From assembly GCA_032164245.1 (NCBI GenBank), contig JAVMKO010000003.1:95782054-95846053 (forward strand): DNA of 64,000 nt, given 5' to 3'. Both the position numbers and the translations under genes were made by a program. Each line of letters starts with the position of its first letter. The stretch's first letter is position 1. Below the pieces are notes generated by a model. The model was given only the letters and a program-made list of their open reading frames with translations, did not search any database and had not been told where the DNA came from. The stretch is from Sternotherus odoratus (Eukaryota > Chordata > Testudines > Kinosternidae). Below, piece after piece: positions 47,998-59,472 of the stretch.

Positions 47998-48350
47998 GTG
48001 AACACCGATTTCTCTGTTTATAATATCTGCATTAACCAGATAATCCTACATCCTAGCAGCTACTGATGCTGTGTAGACAGAATATTCAGCAACTTGGTGT
48101 GTTATTTGTTTGTGTGTTCCTATAGAGATTTTTCCATTGGGTTTGTTTTTTGGGGTTGGGAGAGCTGTTTGATTTTGTGTTTTCATAGAACTATAGATGT
48201 TAGAAAAAGAAATGATGCAATTTGGTGGCAATACAAGGTGTACACTACGATATATTCTCAAATTGTCCATTATAGTTTTAAATTACAGTATTCAAACTTT
48301 GAGGCTTATACAAACTCTGAGGCTCAGGTGGTGGCCATTGTGTAGTCTAA

Positions 48351-48644
48351 GGGCTGGTCTTCACTAGGGGCTGTAGTTACGCAATTTCATAACGTAGCTA
48401 ATTTCATAACGTAGTTAATAACGTAGCTGAAATCGGCGTATCTACAGCCGACTTACCTGCCGTCCTCATGGTGGCGGCGGTCAGCGGCGCGCTCCCCCGT
48501 TGACTCCAGCTTGCGCCTTTTGGCGAGTTGGAGTTCCGGAGTTGACAGGGGAGCCGCTGGCGATCGATTTATCATGTCTTGACAAGACTCGATAAATCAG
48601 TCACCAAAAGATCAATCCCTCGCCAGCGTAGTGAAGACAAGCCC
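48351..48644. mobile_element. 294-bp Harbinger-like MITE with TAA duplication
   Basis: The ends GGGCTGGTCTTCACTA and TAGTGAAGACAAGCCC are inverted repeats. TAA is directly duplicated (48348-48350 and 48645-48647), as for PIF/Harbinger. It is a full-length relative of the element at 32746, in opposite orientation, sharing AACGTAGCTGAA, CTTGCGCCTTTTGGCGAG and GATCGATTTATC modules. Confidence 0.87.
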
Positions 48645-48801
48645 TAAGTAACACTAACATAAGGAGCATCTCTTGATATATAGCCTCCATTTTCCTTTGC
48701 TCAGTTTCATCTCATTACTCTCTTATATTACCTCTGACCAACCCTAGACAATTCCTATCAGTTAAGTAGTTCTTTTGACATTGCTTAGATAACCTCTCTG
48801 T

Positions 48802-48891
48802 CTGGCTTGATTTTCAGAGATATTGGACAGCTACCACACCCACATAGGTCAGTGAGAGCTGTGGATGTTCAGCACCTTGAAAATCAGGCCA
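48802..48891. repeat. Palindromic interspersed repeat
   Basis: The arms CTGGCTTGATTTTCAG and CTTGAAAATCAGGCCA pair around an AGAGCTGTGGATGTTCAGCA centre. It is the same type as the decayed copy near 7852. Confidence 0.55.
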
Positions 48892-49389
48892 TGTTAGTTC
48901 TTTTAATTCTTTCTAAGAAGTCAAATTCTCCAGCCCTTTTATCATTTTTGCTCCTTTTTCCTGAATTTCCCTTGAACATATTCTGATGTCCAGAACTGCG
49001 CTCAAAATTCTAGGTGTGGTCTCTTTCATATAGTATGCAAAGGGACTGCTAACATCTTGGTCTGTGACAGCATGGCTTTGTGTACACTACCCATACTGAA
49101 ATTGATATTTCTTGTGTTACCGTATCACGCTCAAATCCAATTTGCTATCCACCATCAGCACCAGGTATTTATTCTCACTGCTTCCATGTATTTCCCTTTA
49201 AGTGATTTTCTGTTTCATTTAAAAAAAAAATGAATTAAAATATGCCTAGTTAAGCACTCAAAAAATAAGGAAGTGCCACAGGTAAGTTTGTAAGTGCAGC
49301 CTTAATTCTGTACTTAACTGCTATCCCATTCCTCGAAAAAGAGAAATATGTCATCATTGAGACCATATGTAAATTGCAGATTTAAAAAA

Positions 49390-50100
49390 AATTACATCAT
49401 CGTCACGGGTAAGTGTTGGGATTTCACAGGATAGGCACTGCTGCAATATTTCCAACAGTAGGAAGGCAGAAGTGGTCATCCCACCACATGGCGCTGGCCA
49501 GTGAGGCCTGTTTCACTCCACGTTCAGTTCCAGCCCCAGCTACTGTGGCGGCTTCCTGACTGGCCAACCAGTGGGGAAATGGGGTGGCAATGACAATACA
49601 CAGCAGTTAGAAGCCCCGTCTTGGCCCACCCCAGACTAGTCACCACGAGGAGTGGGAGCTGAAATTGGGACCAAGATCTACCGCTTGGAGCACAAGCAGG
49701 TGTGTAAGAGAGCCCAGCCCTGGCAGGGGACCAGGTTCAGACTGGGACCCATCACAATCCAGCCTCCCCACACGGCAGGTCCTCCCTTCACACACACACA
49801 ACCCAATCCTGTTGCCAGGTCAGGGCCCCCTTAAACACCCCTTGTTCCCTGCTGGGCAAGCCCCCTTACCCTCTGCTCATGCTCCAAATAATGGATCTTG
49901 GTCTCAGTTCCTATGGTGTCTCACTCAGGCCTGCCAGAGGCTGCTGTGGGGCGGGACAGGGCTCCTGGTCAGCACTACTGACAGTCTGTCCAGTGGTTGG
50001 CTGGACGGGATGCACCAATGGCAGCCTGAGCCAGATGGCTAGCACCATGTGGTCACACCCAACACATGGTCTACCACAAGCAGCCGAATGAGCCTAGTCC
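49390..50100. other. GC-rich segment of unknown origin
   Basis: About 700 bp with much higher GC than the surrounding intron and several overlapping frames (longest 125 codons from 49665). No domain, terminal inverted repeat or flanking duplication was recognised. The frames are Pro/Gly/Trp/Ser-rich in the way expected of GC-rich non-coding DNA. It is probably another mobile-element relic. Confidence 0.4.
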
Positions 50101-50841
50101 TGTGATTTTTCCAGTATCCCTTGGGCATCTCTTCTTCTGCCTCCCCACTGTTGGAACAATCACAGTACTGGACTAATTACACTATTTCCTTGCCGTCTAT
50201 GAAATCATTATTTACACGGGGCCTTAGTTGTCACACATTTTTTATTAAAAGCTCCAGCATGCAAGTGTAACATCTTGAAATATTTTTCATGGTTTTGTAC
50301 TTAAACTCATTTTGTGCCATTGTGGTCTAGTGGAAATTACAAATTCGGTTTAAACCAATTTTTTTAAAAAAATTTATATTAAGTAGAGTCTTTAATGTTC
50401 AATAGGGTGGGTTTAAAAACCTTTTAGCATTTGAACATGCCCTCTTTGCGCTGTATGTCAAGATATTTTGTTTCACCAATAGTCTTAATGCTGAATTAGT
50501 ACAATACATGAGAGCTCCTGACTGTTGGAACCCAAGGAATTTAATTGGTTTTGTGCTGGCCGGGGGTTTGCCGAGTCCCTTAATTTTCCTGTCATTGACA
50601 TCTTTGTAGGAGGTCAGGCAACTTTGGCAACATGCCCAAAAAGGTGTCACCATCCAGTCTAAAAAATTAAATTACTATCATTGTGTTAAGAGTCTTGGTA
50701 TGGAAATTAGGTGGTATGGTAAAGAGAATGTTTCGTGGTGATGGCCATCTTTAAGGTGTAGAATCATCAGAGCAATTTCATTTTTCCAGTGGCTTGGAAG
50801 TTCCAACAGTACTAAGTGCTGATTTGAATGCATCATTCTAG

Positions 50842-50938
50842 GCATGAACCATATGGGCAGCAGTATCCAGGGCAAGGACCTCCTTCAGGACAACCACCGT
50901 ATGGAGGACATCAACCGGGAATGTATTCACAGCAGCAG
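50842..50938 (+). CDS. ARID1B: ARID1B exon, Gly/Pro/Gln-rich linker (HEPYGQQ)
   Basis: A 97-nt exon from ATTCTAG|G to CAG|GTAAAA: one base completing Arg and 32 codons, [20 protein letters not shown] then [12 protein letters not shown], ending in phase 0. It matches the ARID1B linker. Residues 470-502. Confidence 0.95.
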
Positions 50939-51635
50939 GTAAAAGAGGTGGAATCATTTATATTTATGACATTTATTTTGTAAATATTAACACCCCCCCC
51001 CCAACAAAATATACTTTATAATAAGAAAATAAAACATATTGTTAAAATGCATGCAGTTTTCACACAGGTGAGCAACATAGTGTGGGCCAAAATCAGGGCC
51101 CGTTTTAGCAGCGGATGTGCAAGAACAAGGCCAGGTACTAGTTATGTTGAAGGGTGTAATTTAAAATTGAGATTCTGTGCTGTGGAGTCCGTGACAGGTG
51201 ATAGCCCCAGTCACAGTAAGCAGGCAGATCAAAACAGTGCAATTCATAGGCTGATAATAGTGCACCACCCAGCTCACAGAGACAAATAGGGAAGCTGCTG
51301 ACTGGAAGAGCAGGAAGTACTCCTAGGAGGCAGGCAACTGAAACCAGGGAGGTCTGGCAGGATGAGAAAAACTCAAGCCTCATAGTGGCTAAGGCTGGCA
51401 TAGAGTGTCACACAGATAATCCAAGACTATCATAAAACCTGCATGTGAGAGAATCATGTACTTTGAATGTATAGTAGGTGATATATTCCAATATGATACT
51501 AACAGTGAAAAAAAATATTTTAAACATTCAAACATTTGAGCCTTCCTGTAATATATAAAATATACAGAATATGCTGGAAAATATGAGTACTGTTTCTAGA
51601 CATAGGTTTTGTAAAATGTATTGGTAATAATGTGT

Positions 51636-51706
51636 GCAAATCCTGACCCCCATTAAAGTCATTGGCAGAAATCCCATTGACTTCAATGGGGCTAGGATTT
51701 CACCCT
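51636..51706. repeat. Palindromic CAATGGG interspersed repeat
   Basis: AAATCCTGACCCCCATTAAA and CAATGGGGCTAGGATTTCAC are inverted partners around a CATTGACTTCAATGGG core. This short foldback repeat is very common in turtle and other sauropsid DNA. The transposon class is unknown. Confidence 0.65.
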
Positions 51707-53518
51707 ATGTATAATAAAGCAGTTGGTACTCACTCTGTAATTATGGCTGGTGCTAGGTTGCTAGAATAAGACGGATTTTCAAACATGCCAGGATTCCTCA
51801 AAAATAAATTTATCTTCCTGAAATTTCACATATCACATCTCAGTGTGGGGCAGAGGTTTTCTAGAAAGATCAGTAAAAATCAGAAGTGAAGATTTACAGT
51901 TGCAGGGCTTTGAAAATGTATCTAAAATTCACTTTTGAAATGTTCTACTTCTCTTTTTTTCTCTCATACTATCTCCAAAATGTTGTGGTCAAGAAACTCC
52001 ACATTTGTTTTGTTGGTCTTGCTGAGGAGCAGTGTTTTTAGTAATTTGGGATGATTTAGTGGAGAAATTTAAAAGGTCAATAACAAAAATAGCCTGTGAT
52101 ACCCCACTCTATAGTATCCAGAGAATGAGCTAACAAGATTCTCATTAAAAACGAGAACTCCCTAAATTTGCAAAAATATATAGTCAAACTAAAATTATTA
52201 AGACAATATAAAATCTCATTTCCTCTTCTAGGTATCCATTTCCAGTAATGTCTTAATTATGTATTCTTTTGACCTTTTTGTCATTTTGTCACGTATTAGG
52301 GGACAAAGTTAAGATTAGGCTGGTGGTGTGACATAGGGTTGGGTGGGAGTTATGGCTGAATTTACCATAGTGGGACCCTCCTTTAGAGGTGCCATTGACA
52401 TGCTTGTCCCGCTATACCCCTTTTTACATCTATATCCTCCCTCTGAGTTATCTGACTGTCTGAGATCCCAATCCAGCTTAATTTTAATCATGTCAGAAGT
52501 CCCATTGAAGTGGGATTACTCGCATGTTTTAAATTAAGTATGTGCATAAGTGTTTCAGGATCAGGGTCTAAGTGGATTTATGCATAACCATTTGAAATTG
52601 TGGTGCAACTTAGACAATTTTTTACATGATGCCCATTTTTCTGTGTCTTGCATTAGAGTTCATGTCACAGACCCAGTATATTATGCAGATGTGTAAGACC
52701 GAAAGCCAGCCATGGACCCTTTGTTTCTGAAATAGCTTGACAGCTCAGTGGCAAATTAAAATTTTCATGCAACTCAATGGTTAGGATTTTACAAGCACCA
52801 AAGTCAGAAAATGAGAATTAATGGTTCCCACAGCAATTCTAACCGGCCCACACTGCATGCATATAGAATTTTATAGGATGTTAACTTCAGTACATTAGTA
52901 TACATTGTGCAATGTGATGCAGTTAAGGTTTCTGTGGGAGCCATAACTTTGAGTTTACCATACATCATATATTCAAAAAACTGCACATTTAATTCACATT
53001 TTTTTGCCTCATGGCATTCAGTGTGGCTCGAACTGTGAAGCAAACTCCCCCAGGAACTAAAGGCCATTACAAACCTCTCCGCCTTCCACTCAAAGTGTAA
53101 GGTGCAGTTCTTCGCCCTGCCTTCTCTAACATAAACACAGCGTAGCATGTATGTTTTAAAACAAAATGTCAACCCCTGTCAAAACAAAACACTATGTTGT
53201 GTTCAGGTCTCCCCCTTCAGAAGGAGGATGAGAGACAGCAAGAACTACACATGACAGATGTTAGTCATGTCACTTAATGTACTCCAGGAAGTATTCAGAT
53301 ATTACAGTGATGAGCACCGTATAAGCACTTATCTAGAATAAAATAGAATGTTTGAATTTAACAGCTGGAATAATTGCACATGAAATGTAATTAGGAGATT
53401 CAGGGAGAAGGATTCGTCGTCTTGGCAGGGATGCGTGGAGGTTTTGAAACCTCAGATATAACTGAGATGGGTGTTTCTCCCACCAGTCAGCCTGTTTTGC
53501 CTGACATATACTCTATTA

Positions 53519-54037
53519 CAGGGGTCTCAAACTCAAATGACCATGAGGGCCGCATGAGGACTAGTGCACTGACCCGAGGGCCGTACCACTGACACACACA
53601 CATACCCTCGCTGCCCCGGCGCTGCCTCGGCTCTGCCCCCACTCCACCCCTTCCATGAGGACTAGTGCACTGGCCCAAGGGCCGCACCACTGACACACAC
53701 CCTGCCCTCGCTGCCCCGGCTCCGCCCCCACTCCACCCCTTCCAAGAGGTCCCACCCCTGCCCCACCTCCTCCTCTGAGCACACAGCTCCCCATTCCCTC
53801 CTGGAAAGCGCTAGGCACCACCAACAGCTGTTTGGCAAACAAAGCAAGAGCAATATAGGAAGTCCAGAGCTAGAAACACGCGCGGCCCAGCCAGGCAGCA
53901 GAGAAGCCTCCACTTCTGGCCCCTCCATCCTGCAAACTGCTATGGGAGGAAGGGGGGGCGCCAGGAAGCTTGGCGGGCCGCAGGGAAGGGCTTTGCGGGC
54001 CGCATGTGGCCCCCGGGCCGCATGTTTGAGACCCCTG
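53519..54037. mobile_element. 519-bp hAT non-autonomous element with perfect TSD
   Basis: It begins CAGGGGTCTCAAACTCAAAT and ends with CATGTTTGAGACCCCTG, a strong terminal inverted repeat. CTCTATTA is exactly duplicated at 53511-53518 and 54038-54045. Inside are two direct copies of a roughly 100-bp block (GAGGACTAGTGCACTG ... CCACTCCACCCCTTCCA). Antisense Gly-rich frames of 69-93 codons that run across it are not genes. Confidence 0.92.
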
Positions 54038-54721
54038 CTCTATTACAAACTCCAATGTCCTGGATACATATTGGCAGAAGCATCGTGCTTTGGGATGTTT
54101 TAAGACTTTTAAAACTTATCCTCCAAGAAAACTAAGTCTGGGACAAGTTTGAAACTTTAAAAAAAGACTTTTTTGGTGGCTCGAGCATAAAAAAAACAGA
54201 AAAAAACCTTAGCTGGTGAATATCATTTCTTTTTCATGCCTAGATGTGTCCTAAGTGAGCAATAGAATTTTATTAAACTTGCAAAAAATTCACCCCTGGA
54301 TTGAGAGCTAACAAAAGAAATTTTATCCAGAGGTAAAATTTTTTTAAAATATATGTTTATAAGCATATCAAAGTAGGGTCTTAAAATGCAAGCGGTCTCA
54401 ATCATAACCATAGCATTGCTAGCTTGACTATATGAACCGCATTCTGTGCAGTCCTAAGAATTTTTGATTTTTAAAATGAGCTTTTTGCCAGTTCATATAT
54501 GCTTTGTATGATAGAAAAGAAATAAACCTTTTGTTTAAAAAATAATTATAAAATTACTATTTTACTACCTCCTGTGTAACGTGCTCATTCTGAAATGTTG
54601 CCTTTATATCAGTGTCACGGAATCTAAGGATGCCAGTAACTTTTTTTTTAATTACATATTAAATATCACTCCTGACTGTCAATATGATTGAGCTTTTTTC
54701 CTCCAAAACATTCTTTTTCAG

Positions 54722-55511
54722 AACTATAAGCGTCATATGGATGGTATGTATGGGCCTCCAGCAAAACGCCATGAAGGGGATATGTATAACATGCAGTATG
54801 GCAATCAGCAGCAAGAAATGTATAATCAGTACAGCAACACTTACTCTGGACCAGACAGGAGGCCTATCCAGGGACAGTATCCATATCCTTATAATAGGGA
54901 GAGGATGCAGGGCCCCGGACAAATCCAGCAGCATGGAATACCCCCGCAGATGATTGGTGGCCCTATGCAGTCATCATCCACCAGTGAAGGTCCTCAGCAG
55001 AACATGTGGCCAACACGAAATGATATGCCTTATCCTTACCAGAACAGGCAAGGCCCTGGAGGCCCTGCACAGGCCCCACCCTATCCAGGGATGAACCGCA
55101 CTGATGATATGATGGTACCTGATCAGAGGATAAACCATGAGAGTCAGTGGCCTTCTCATGTCAACCAACGTCAGCCTTCTTACATGTCATCCTCAGCCTC
55201 CATGCAGCCTATCACTCGACCTCCTCAGTCGTCCTACCAGACACCACCCTCAATGCCAAACCACATCTCTAGGGCTCCAAGTCCAGCATCCTTCCAGCGC
55301 TCTTTAGAGAACCGTATGTCTCCAAGCAAGTCTCCTTTCCTACCCTCTATGAAGATGCAGAAGGTTATACCCACAGTTCCAGTGTCACAAGTCACAGGTC
55401 CTCCACCTCAGCCGCCACCAATTAGGCGAGAAATTACTTTCCCTCCAGGCTCTGTAGAAGCATCGCAACCAGTCTTAAAACCAAGACGAAAGATTACCTC
55501 AAAAGATATTG
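54722..55511 (+). CDS. ARID1B: ARID1B large linker exon with basic NLS-like patch
   Basis: A 790-nt exon from CTTTTTCAG|AAC to ATATTG|GTGAGC: 263 codons plus one base of Val. It starts [20 protein letters not shown], continues through [40 protein letters not shown] and [20 protein letters not shown], and ends [20 protein letters not shown] then RKITSKDI. The last part ([11 protein letters not shown]) is a conserved basic patch just before the folded C-terminal half and could act as a nuclear localisation signal; human has KQRRK as I recall. Residues 503-765. The frame has an ATG at 54737 and runs a few codons past the donor to a stop in the intron; that extension is not protein. Confidence 0.96.
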
Positions 55512-57211
55512 GTGAGCATCAAACAAAAGTCTAAATACAGAAATAGTAATAAAGAATCTGGTTTCAGTTTTGGTTTTCTTTTTCCACTTTGAATTTATGA
55601 CCTTGCTTTGAAAGTTAACTCAGCTAAATGTAAATTGATTTTGTCTGTTAAAACATAATAGCACCAAAAAAATTGTACAGCATCAGTGGCCATCCCACGG
55701 GTAAAAATAAAGCTCAGCAAATGCTACATGGGACATCAGCAGCTGGGAACAAAAGGAGCATGGAATGTTGAGACCTGTAGTCTCCACAGGTCTCTCGTTG
55801 TATTAAAAGATTAAGGCCATTTAGGCTCTCGAATTCCATGTTTTAGCTGCTACCCTATAGGACCTATGGACTGTTCAGTACAACCATCAGTTGAGCAAAG
55901 TTTGTTGTTGTGGCACAGAAAGCATACCAAAGTACACTGTTGTTGCAGTGTTTACTTACATTCACACACCTTCATTAAATGGCCTTTTTGTTTTTGGATG
56001 GCAAGCCTTATATCCAGCCAGGATAAGAATTTCCCTGCAACTCTGATGGTAAGGCTTTGTGTTATTGGGTTTTCTGTGGCTGAGGGGCAAATGCACTTGA
56101 AGGTATCTCCCAAGTATCACGCAGGAATGTGCTGGAAGAGGTGGTATTTTGGGGGAAAGTGGAACCATGTTAGTATGAAATCATACTGGTAAGAGTCAAG
56201 AGGCCATTCTGACTTGGTATGCTGTGTAATTATACGTGCACCGTAGGAATATTAGTGTAAAATCCTCAGTGACTTGAGTCATGCACTATATATTTATCAC
56301 AGTTGGGACTACTTAAACATTTGGATAGACCTGGGTTGCATCTCATAGACAAGCATGGAAAATACTCTTAAAAATCACTCTGAGAGACTGTTTTTTAAAT
56401 TAAAGAATTATTTTAATCTTTCTGGGGGAGATTGTGTTTTATAGCATCAAAGATGATATAGTGCTCATTTCCCATATTATTTACTCTTTACCATTTAGAG
56501 TTTATTATTTTTCTCCACATTATTCCCAAATATTTTCCTCTTTTGATTGAACCCATTACTAAACTGCAAGTTCCCACTTCGGTTCATGTCCTTTCTGACT
56601 TGTTCTGTCCTTTCCTCTTCCCCATACTGATGGTAGATAACATATGTGAGGCCATCTTAATTGCAGTTTCCATCATATCAGTCTCCTCAGCCAGGTTCCT
56701 AAGTTACCAGCATAGCACTCACTGAGACACATGGCCATTTTCATTGATTTTGAATACTTTACTGTATGTGATCTCTGTGGTGTGCTATACCAATTGAATA
56801 CATCTCAGAGTGATAAAGATACACTCAACATTCCTTCCAGCTGCCACCTCAACACAGGAGTAAAGGGCAGAAACAAAATGATCACTGGCCTTTTTGTTTT
56901 GTTTAACTTGTTTCATAGGGTTTTTTTACTACTCAAACTCATCACGAGGAAAGGCAAGAAAAACTGCTAGTTTCAGACACTCACTAGAAACAAGGCTCAC
57001 ATCCATTCTGCCAGAAAGGCAGAAGAACTGGACCCCATGGTGGAAGTAGTGATGCTCAATGCAATAATTTAGAACCTGAACACACCCTGTTTAGCAGACC
57101 ACTCTGTTTGTATTCTCTAAAGTCAGCATGTCAGAAGTCTCCCTTGAAAGTCTACCAGCTCTCCTCTAGAAAGCACTGCTTCTAATATTTTTTTCTTCTC
57201 TCATTCTCCAG
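55512..57211 (+). other. ARID1B: ARID1B intron, 1.7 kb
   Basis: AT-rich intron in which I recognise no transposon or gene. A 108-codon frame (55866-56192) has no recognisable domain. Confidence 0.85.
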
Positions 57212-57342
57212 TAACTCCTGAGGCCTGGCGAGTGATGATGTCTCTTAAATCTGGCCTTTTGGCTGAAAGTACCTGGGCTCTAGACACTATTAATATTCTT
57301 CTGTATGATGACAGCACTGTTGCTACTTTCAACCTTTCGCAG
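57212..57342 (+). CDS. ARID1B: ARID1B exon, start of the armadillo-like C-terminal half
   Basis: A 131-nt exon from CATTCTCCAG|TA to TCGCAG|GTAGGT. It completes Val and encodes 43 codons: [20 protein letters not shown] then [20 protein letters not shown] and LSQ, ending in phase 0. The protein is essentially invariant here among vertebrate ARID1A/B. This is the first helical segment of the region that contacts the BAF core module in published BAF structures. Residues 766-809. Too short to stand out as an open frame. Confidence 0.96.
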
Positions 57343-59472
57343 GTAGGTGAGATGGCGCTTTATCTTTCAACCTGATAAGGTCAAAAATCCACATTGAGGA
57401 ACAAGGAAAATGATTGAGTGAGTCCATTCAAATTAATTATCATTAACATAAATTTAAAACGTAAATTAAAAGATTCCATAAACTCCATTTTGCTCATTGA
57501 ACATCACTGAACTACATGAGGAACCCAGGCTAGTGTGGGATGGGGGGGTAGATTATAAGATTAAAATGAGGAGTATCGCTTGTGAACAGTTGAGGGATAG
57601 GAGCATTTCAGCATTGGGAGAAGGCAGCGTCCATGAATACATGCTCATTTGAGGTATTCTTTGGGTCAGGTACACTAAAACACACATTGGCTGTTAGCAC
57701 CAGGCATATCAGGATACTGATTTTTTTTTAATGGAACGTTTTTTAAAAATTAGGAATTACGTTTTCACAAAAGGTGTCAGATCGATAATGCTAATAAAAC
57801 CAAAATCCACTATTTATCTACAAGCCATGTATAACACAGGTTCTAACGGTGAAGGCACTCTTGCAGTACCTTCCAGTGTTTCTCAGCCCTATTCTAGTAA
57901 TCAAGGTAGCCGATACTATGGTAATGAGTATAAGATCCTATGCTATGTAGAATAGAGTCTATTTAATTTCTATTAAATTTAGTTTCTGTGACCCATTTAA
58001 TCCTGCTCTTTTTTGATGAGGTACTGTGCCAGTTTAGTGGCAATTTTTAATATAGTCTACTAGAATTGGGTCTAAAACCTCCAATTTATTTCACACAAAA
58101 CACTGTACAGCCATTAGTTATGATTTTGGGGTATTATTATTATGGGTCTTGGCCTTGATTTGGACTTCTGATCAAGATTCCATATGAGGCTTGGAAATTT
58201 CTTTAGTTCTTAAATGTAGATTTTTATTTGGGGTGGGCTTTTTAAAAAATATTTGAGGGGTTGAAATTCTTAAGAGAACCATAAAATATGAACATATTTG
58301 TCCACCCAATAAAATAAAACTATTGTAGAAAAATAGAAATTGGATGTAAGATGGGACATCTTTAAGTACTTTAATTACATCTGAAGGCTGAAATGAAATT
58401 TTAGCTGCATTAAAACACAAATCCCTATACACCTTTGAGTAACCTGAATACACCGGAAGCCGTTTATTGGAGTATGTTAATTCTAAGAGTATTCAAAATC
58501 AACCACAAGAGAGGGAGGTTGCGTGCATTGAATAAGTGACGCTGGTATTTCAGTAACATTTAGTTAGTAGTTAATATATGTTTTTATTTTTTCACAAAAT
58601 GTAGAAACTAAAGATTCTCTGTAAAAATCCAAAGTCCATGTTTTTCCCTGGCAAATGGATTTATAGGATCCCTGATTGTTATTCATAGTTAATAAGAACA
58701 ATTAATGGGCAGATGTTTGACACAAAGCTGCTGAGGATGAACTAGCACCGGGAATCCAAGTGTTGCCCTCCAGTAGTGCAATAATTATACATTAATCCAG
58801 GTTTAAACAAAAATGAAAACTACTTTTGAGGGTATTGTATAGTATAGAGAACTGCCTGCCAGTAACAGCTTTCAAATATGCATGGACATAATAAAAACTA
58901 TTGTGCTATATGCATCTTATGGGAGGGAATATCAACTCCTAGAATCAGCATTACCAGGGTCCCACATATTGGAAAGTTGGTTTAGAGATAGTAGGTCAGA
59001 TCCTTAAGATATGTAGATCGTCTTAGCTCATGTGAAGTCAGAGGAGCTATGACAGTTTACACCAATTCAGGAGTGGACAGAAGGGAAGAAGAATTTCCCT
59101 TAGTAAATGTTTGTCATTCAGGGCTTGGCTATCAGTAGTTTATAGGATGTGTGAAAACGTTCATAGAAATATGTATGCAGTGTTCTTGTAGCCAGGTTGG
59201 TCCCAGTATATTAGAGAAGCAAGGTGGGTGAGGTAATATCTTTTATTGGACCAGCTTCTGTTGGTGAGAGAGACAAGCTTTCAAGATTAGACAGAGCTCT
59301 TCCTGAGGTCTGGAAACTAACTCAGAGTGTCACTGCTAAATACAAGGTGGAACAGATTGTTTAGCATACATAGTTAACACATATTGGAATATGCTCATTG
59401 CCACTAACAAATTCCATGCAGTCTAAAATGTTCATCTGATTTTTTGACGTGTTTTATTCTTTCTCTCTCCAG
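57343..59472 (+). other. ARID1B: Last ARID1B intron, 2.1 kb
   Basis: Holds an interspersed repeat at about 59165-59370, just upstream of the last acceptor (TCTCTCTCCAG). A 74-codon frame at 57731-57955 is discussed as a finding. The rest is AT-rich and unassigned. Confidence 0.87.
59165..59370 (+). repeat. Sauropsid interspersed repeat (TTTTATTGGACCAGCTTCTG type)
   Basis: The sequence TTGTAGCCAGGTTGGTCCCA, then GGTGGGTGAGGTAATATCTT, TTATTGGACCAGCTTCTGTT and GAGAGACAAGCTTTC with GAGCTCTTCCTGAGGTCTGG is a very common repeat in turtles and other amniotes. It has a tRNA-like A box at the left and is probably a SINE, though I cannot confirm the class. Confidence 0.7.

Larger units (their letters stand above)
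48183..49205 (-). repeat. CR1 LINE, antisense, interrupted
   Basis: The 3' tail (TCATAGAACTATAGATGTTAG) lies at 48183 and later blocks at 48893-49205 include CCAGCCCTTTTATCATTTTT, GATGTCCAGAACTGCGC and TTTGCTATCCACCATCAGC, known parts of the CR1 reverse complement. The pieces in between are the MITE at 48351 and the palindromic repeat at 48802. Confidence 0.7.
47998..50841 (+). other. ARID1B: ARID1B intron, 2.8 kb
   Basis: Holds an antisense CR1 (48183-49205) broken by a Harbinger-like MITE (48351-48644) and a palindromic repeat (48802-48891), then an unexplained GC-rich segment (about 49390-50100). 50100-50840 shows nothing I can name. Confidence 0.85.
50939..54721 (+). other. ARID1B: ARID1B intron, 3.8 kb
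   Basis: Contains a palindromic repeat (51636-51706) and a 519-bp hAT element (53519-54037). 51710-53500 is AT-rich and unassigned. It ends in a TTCTTTTTCAG acceptor. Confidence 0.87.

Noticed and set aside
49665..50042. 125-codon frame in the GC-rich block
   Set aside because: No domain, no splice logic with ARID1B and no start context of note. Kept only as part of an unexplained GC-rich segment.
53487..53928. Antisense Gly/Val-rich frames
   Set aside because: They read through the 519-bp hAT element, whose internal duplication also creates the repeated peptides.
54737..55534. 265-codon frame as an independent gene
   Set aside because: It is the 790-nt ARID1B exon; translation starts before its first ATG and the last codons run into the intron past GTGAGC.
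59449..59472. ATG upstream of the last exon as a separate gene start
   Set aside because: These eight codons lie in the intron before the TCTCCAG acceptor. The protein continues from the exon at 57212 (LSQ to LSGFLELL), so the exon is internal to ARID1B.
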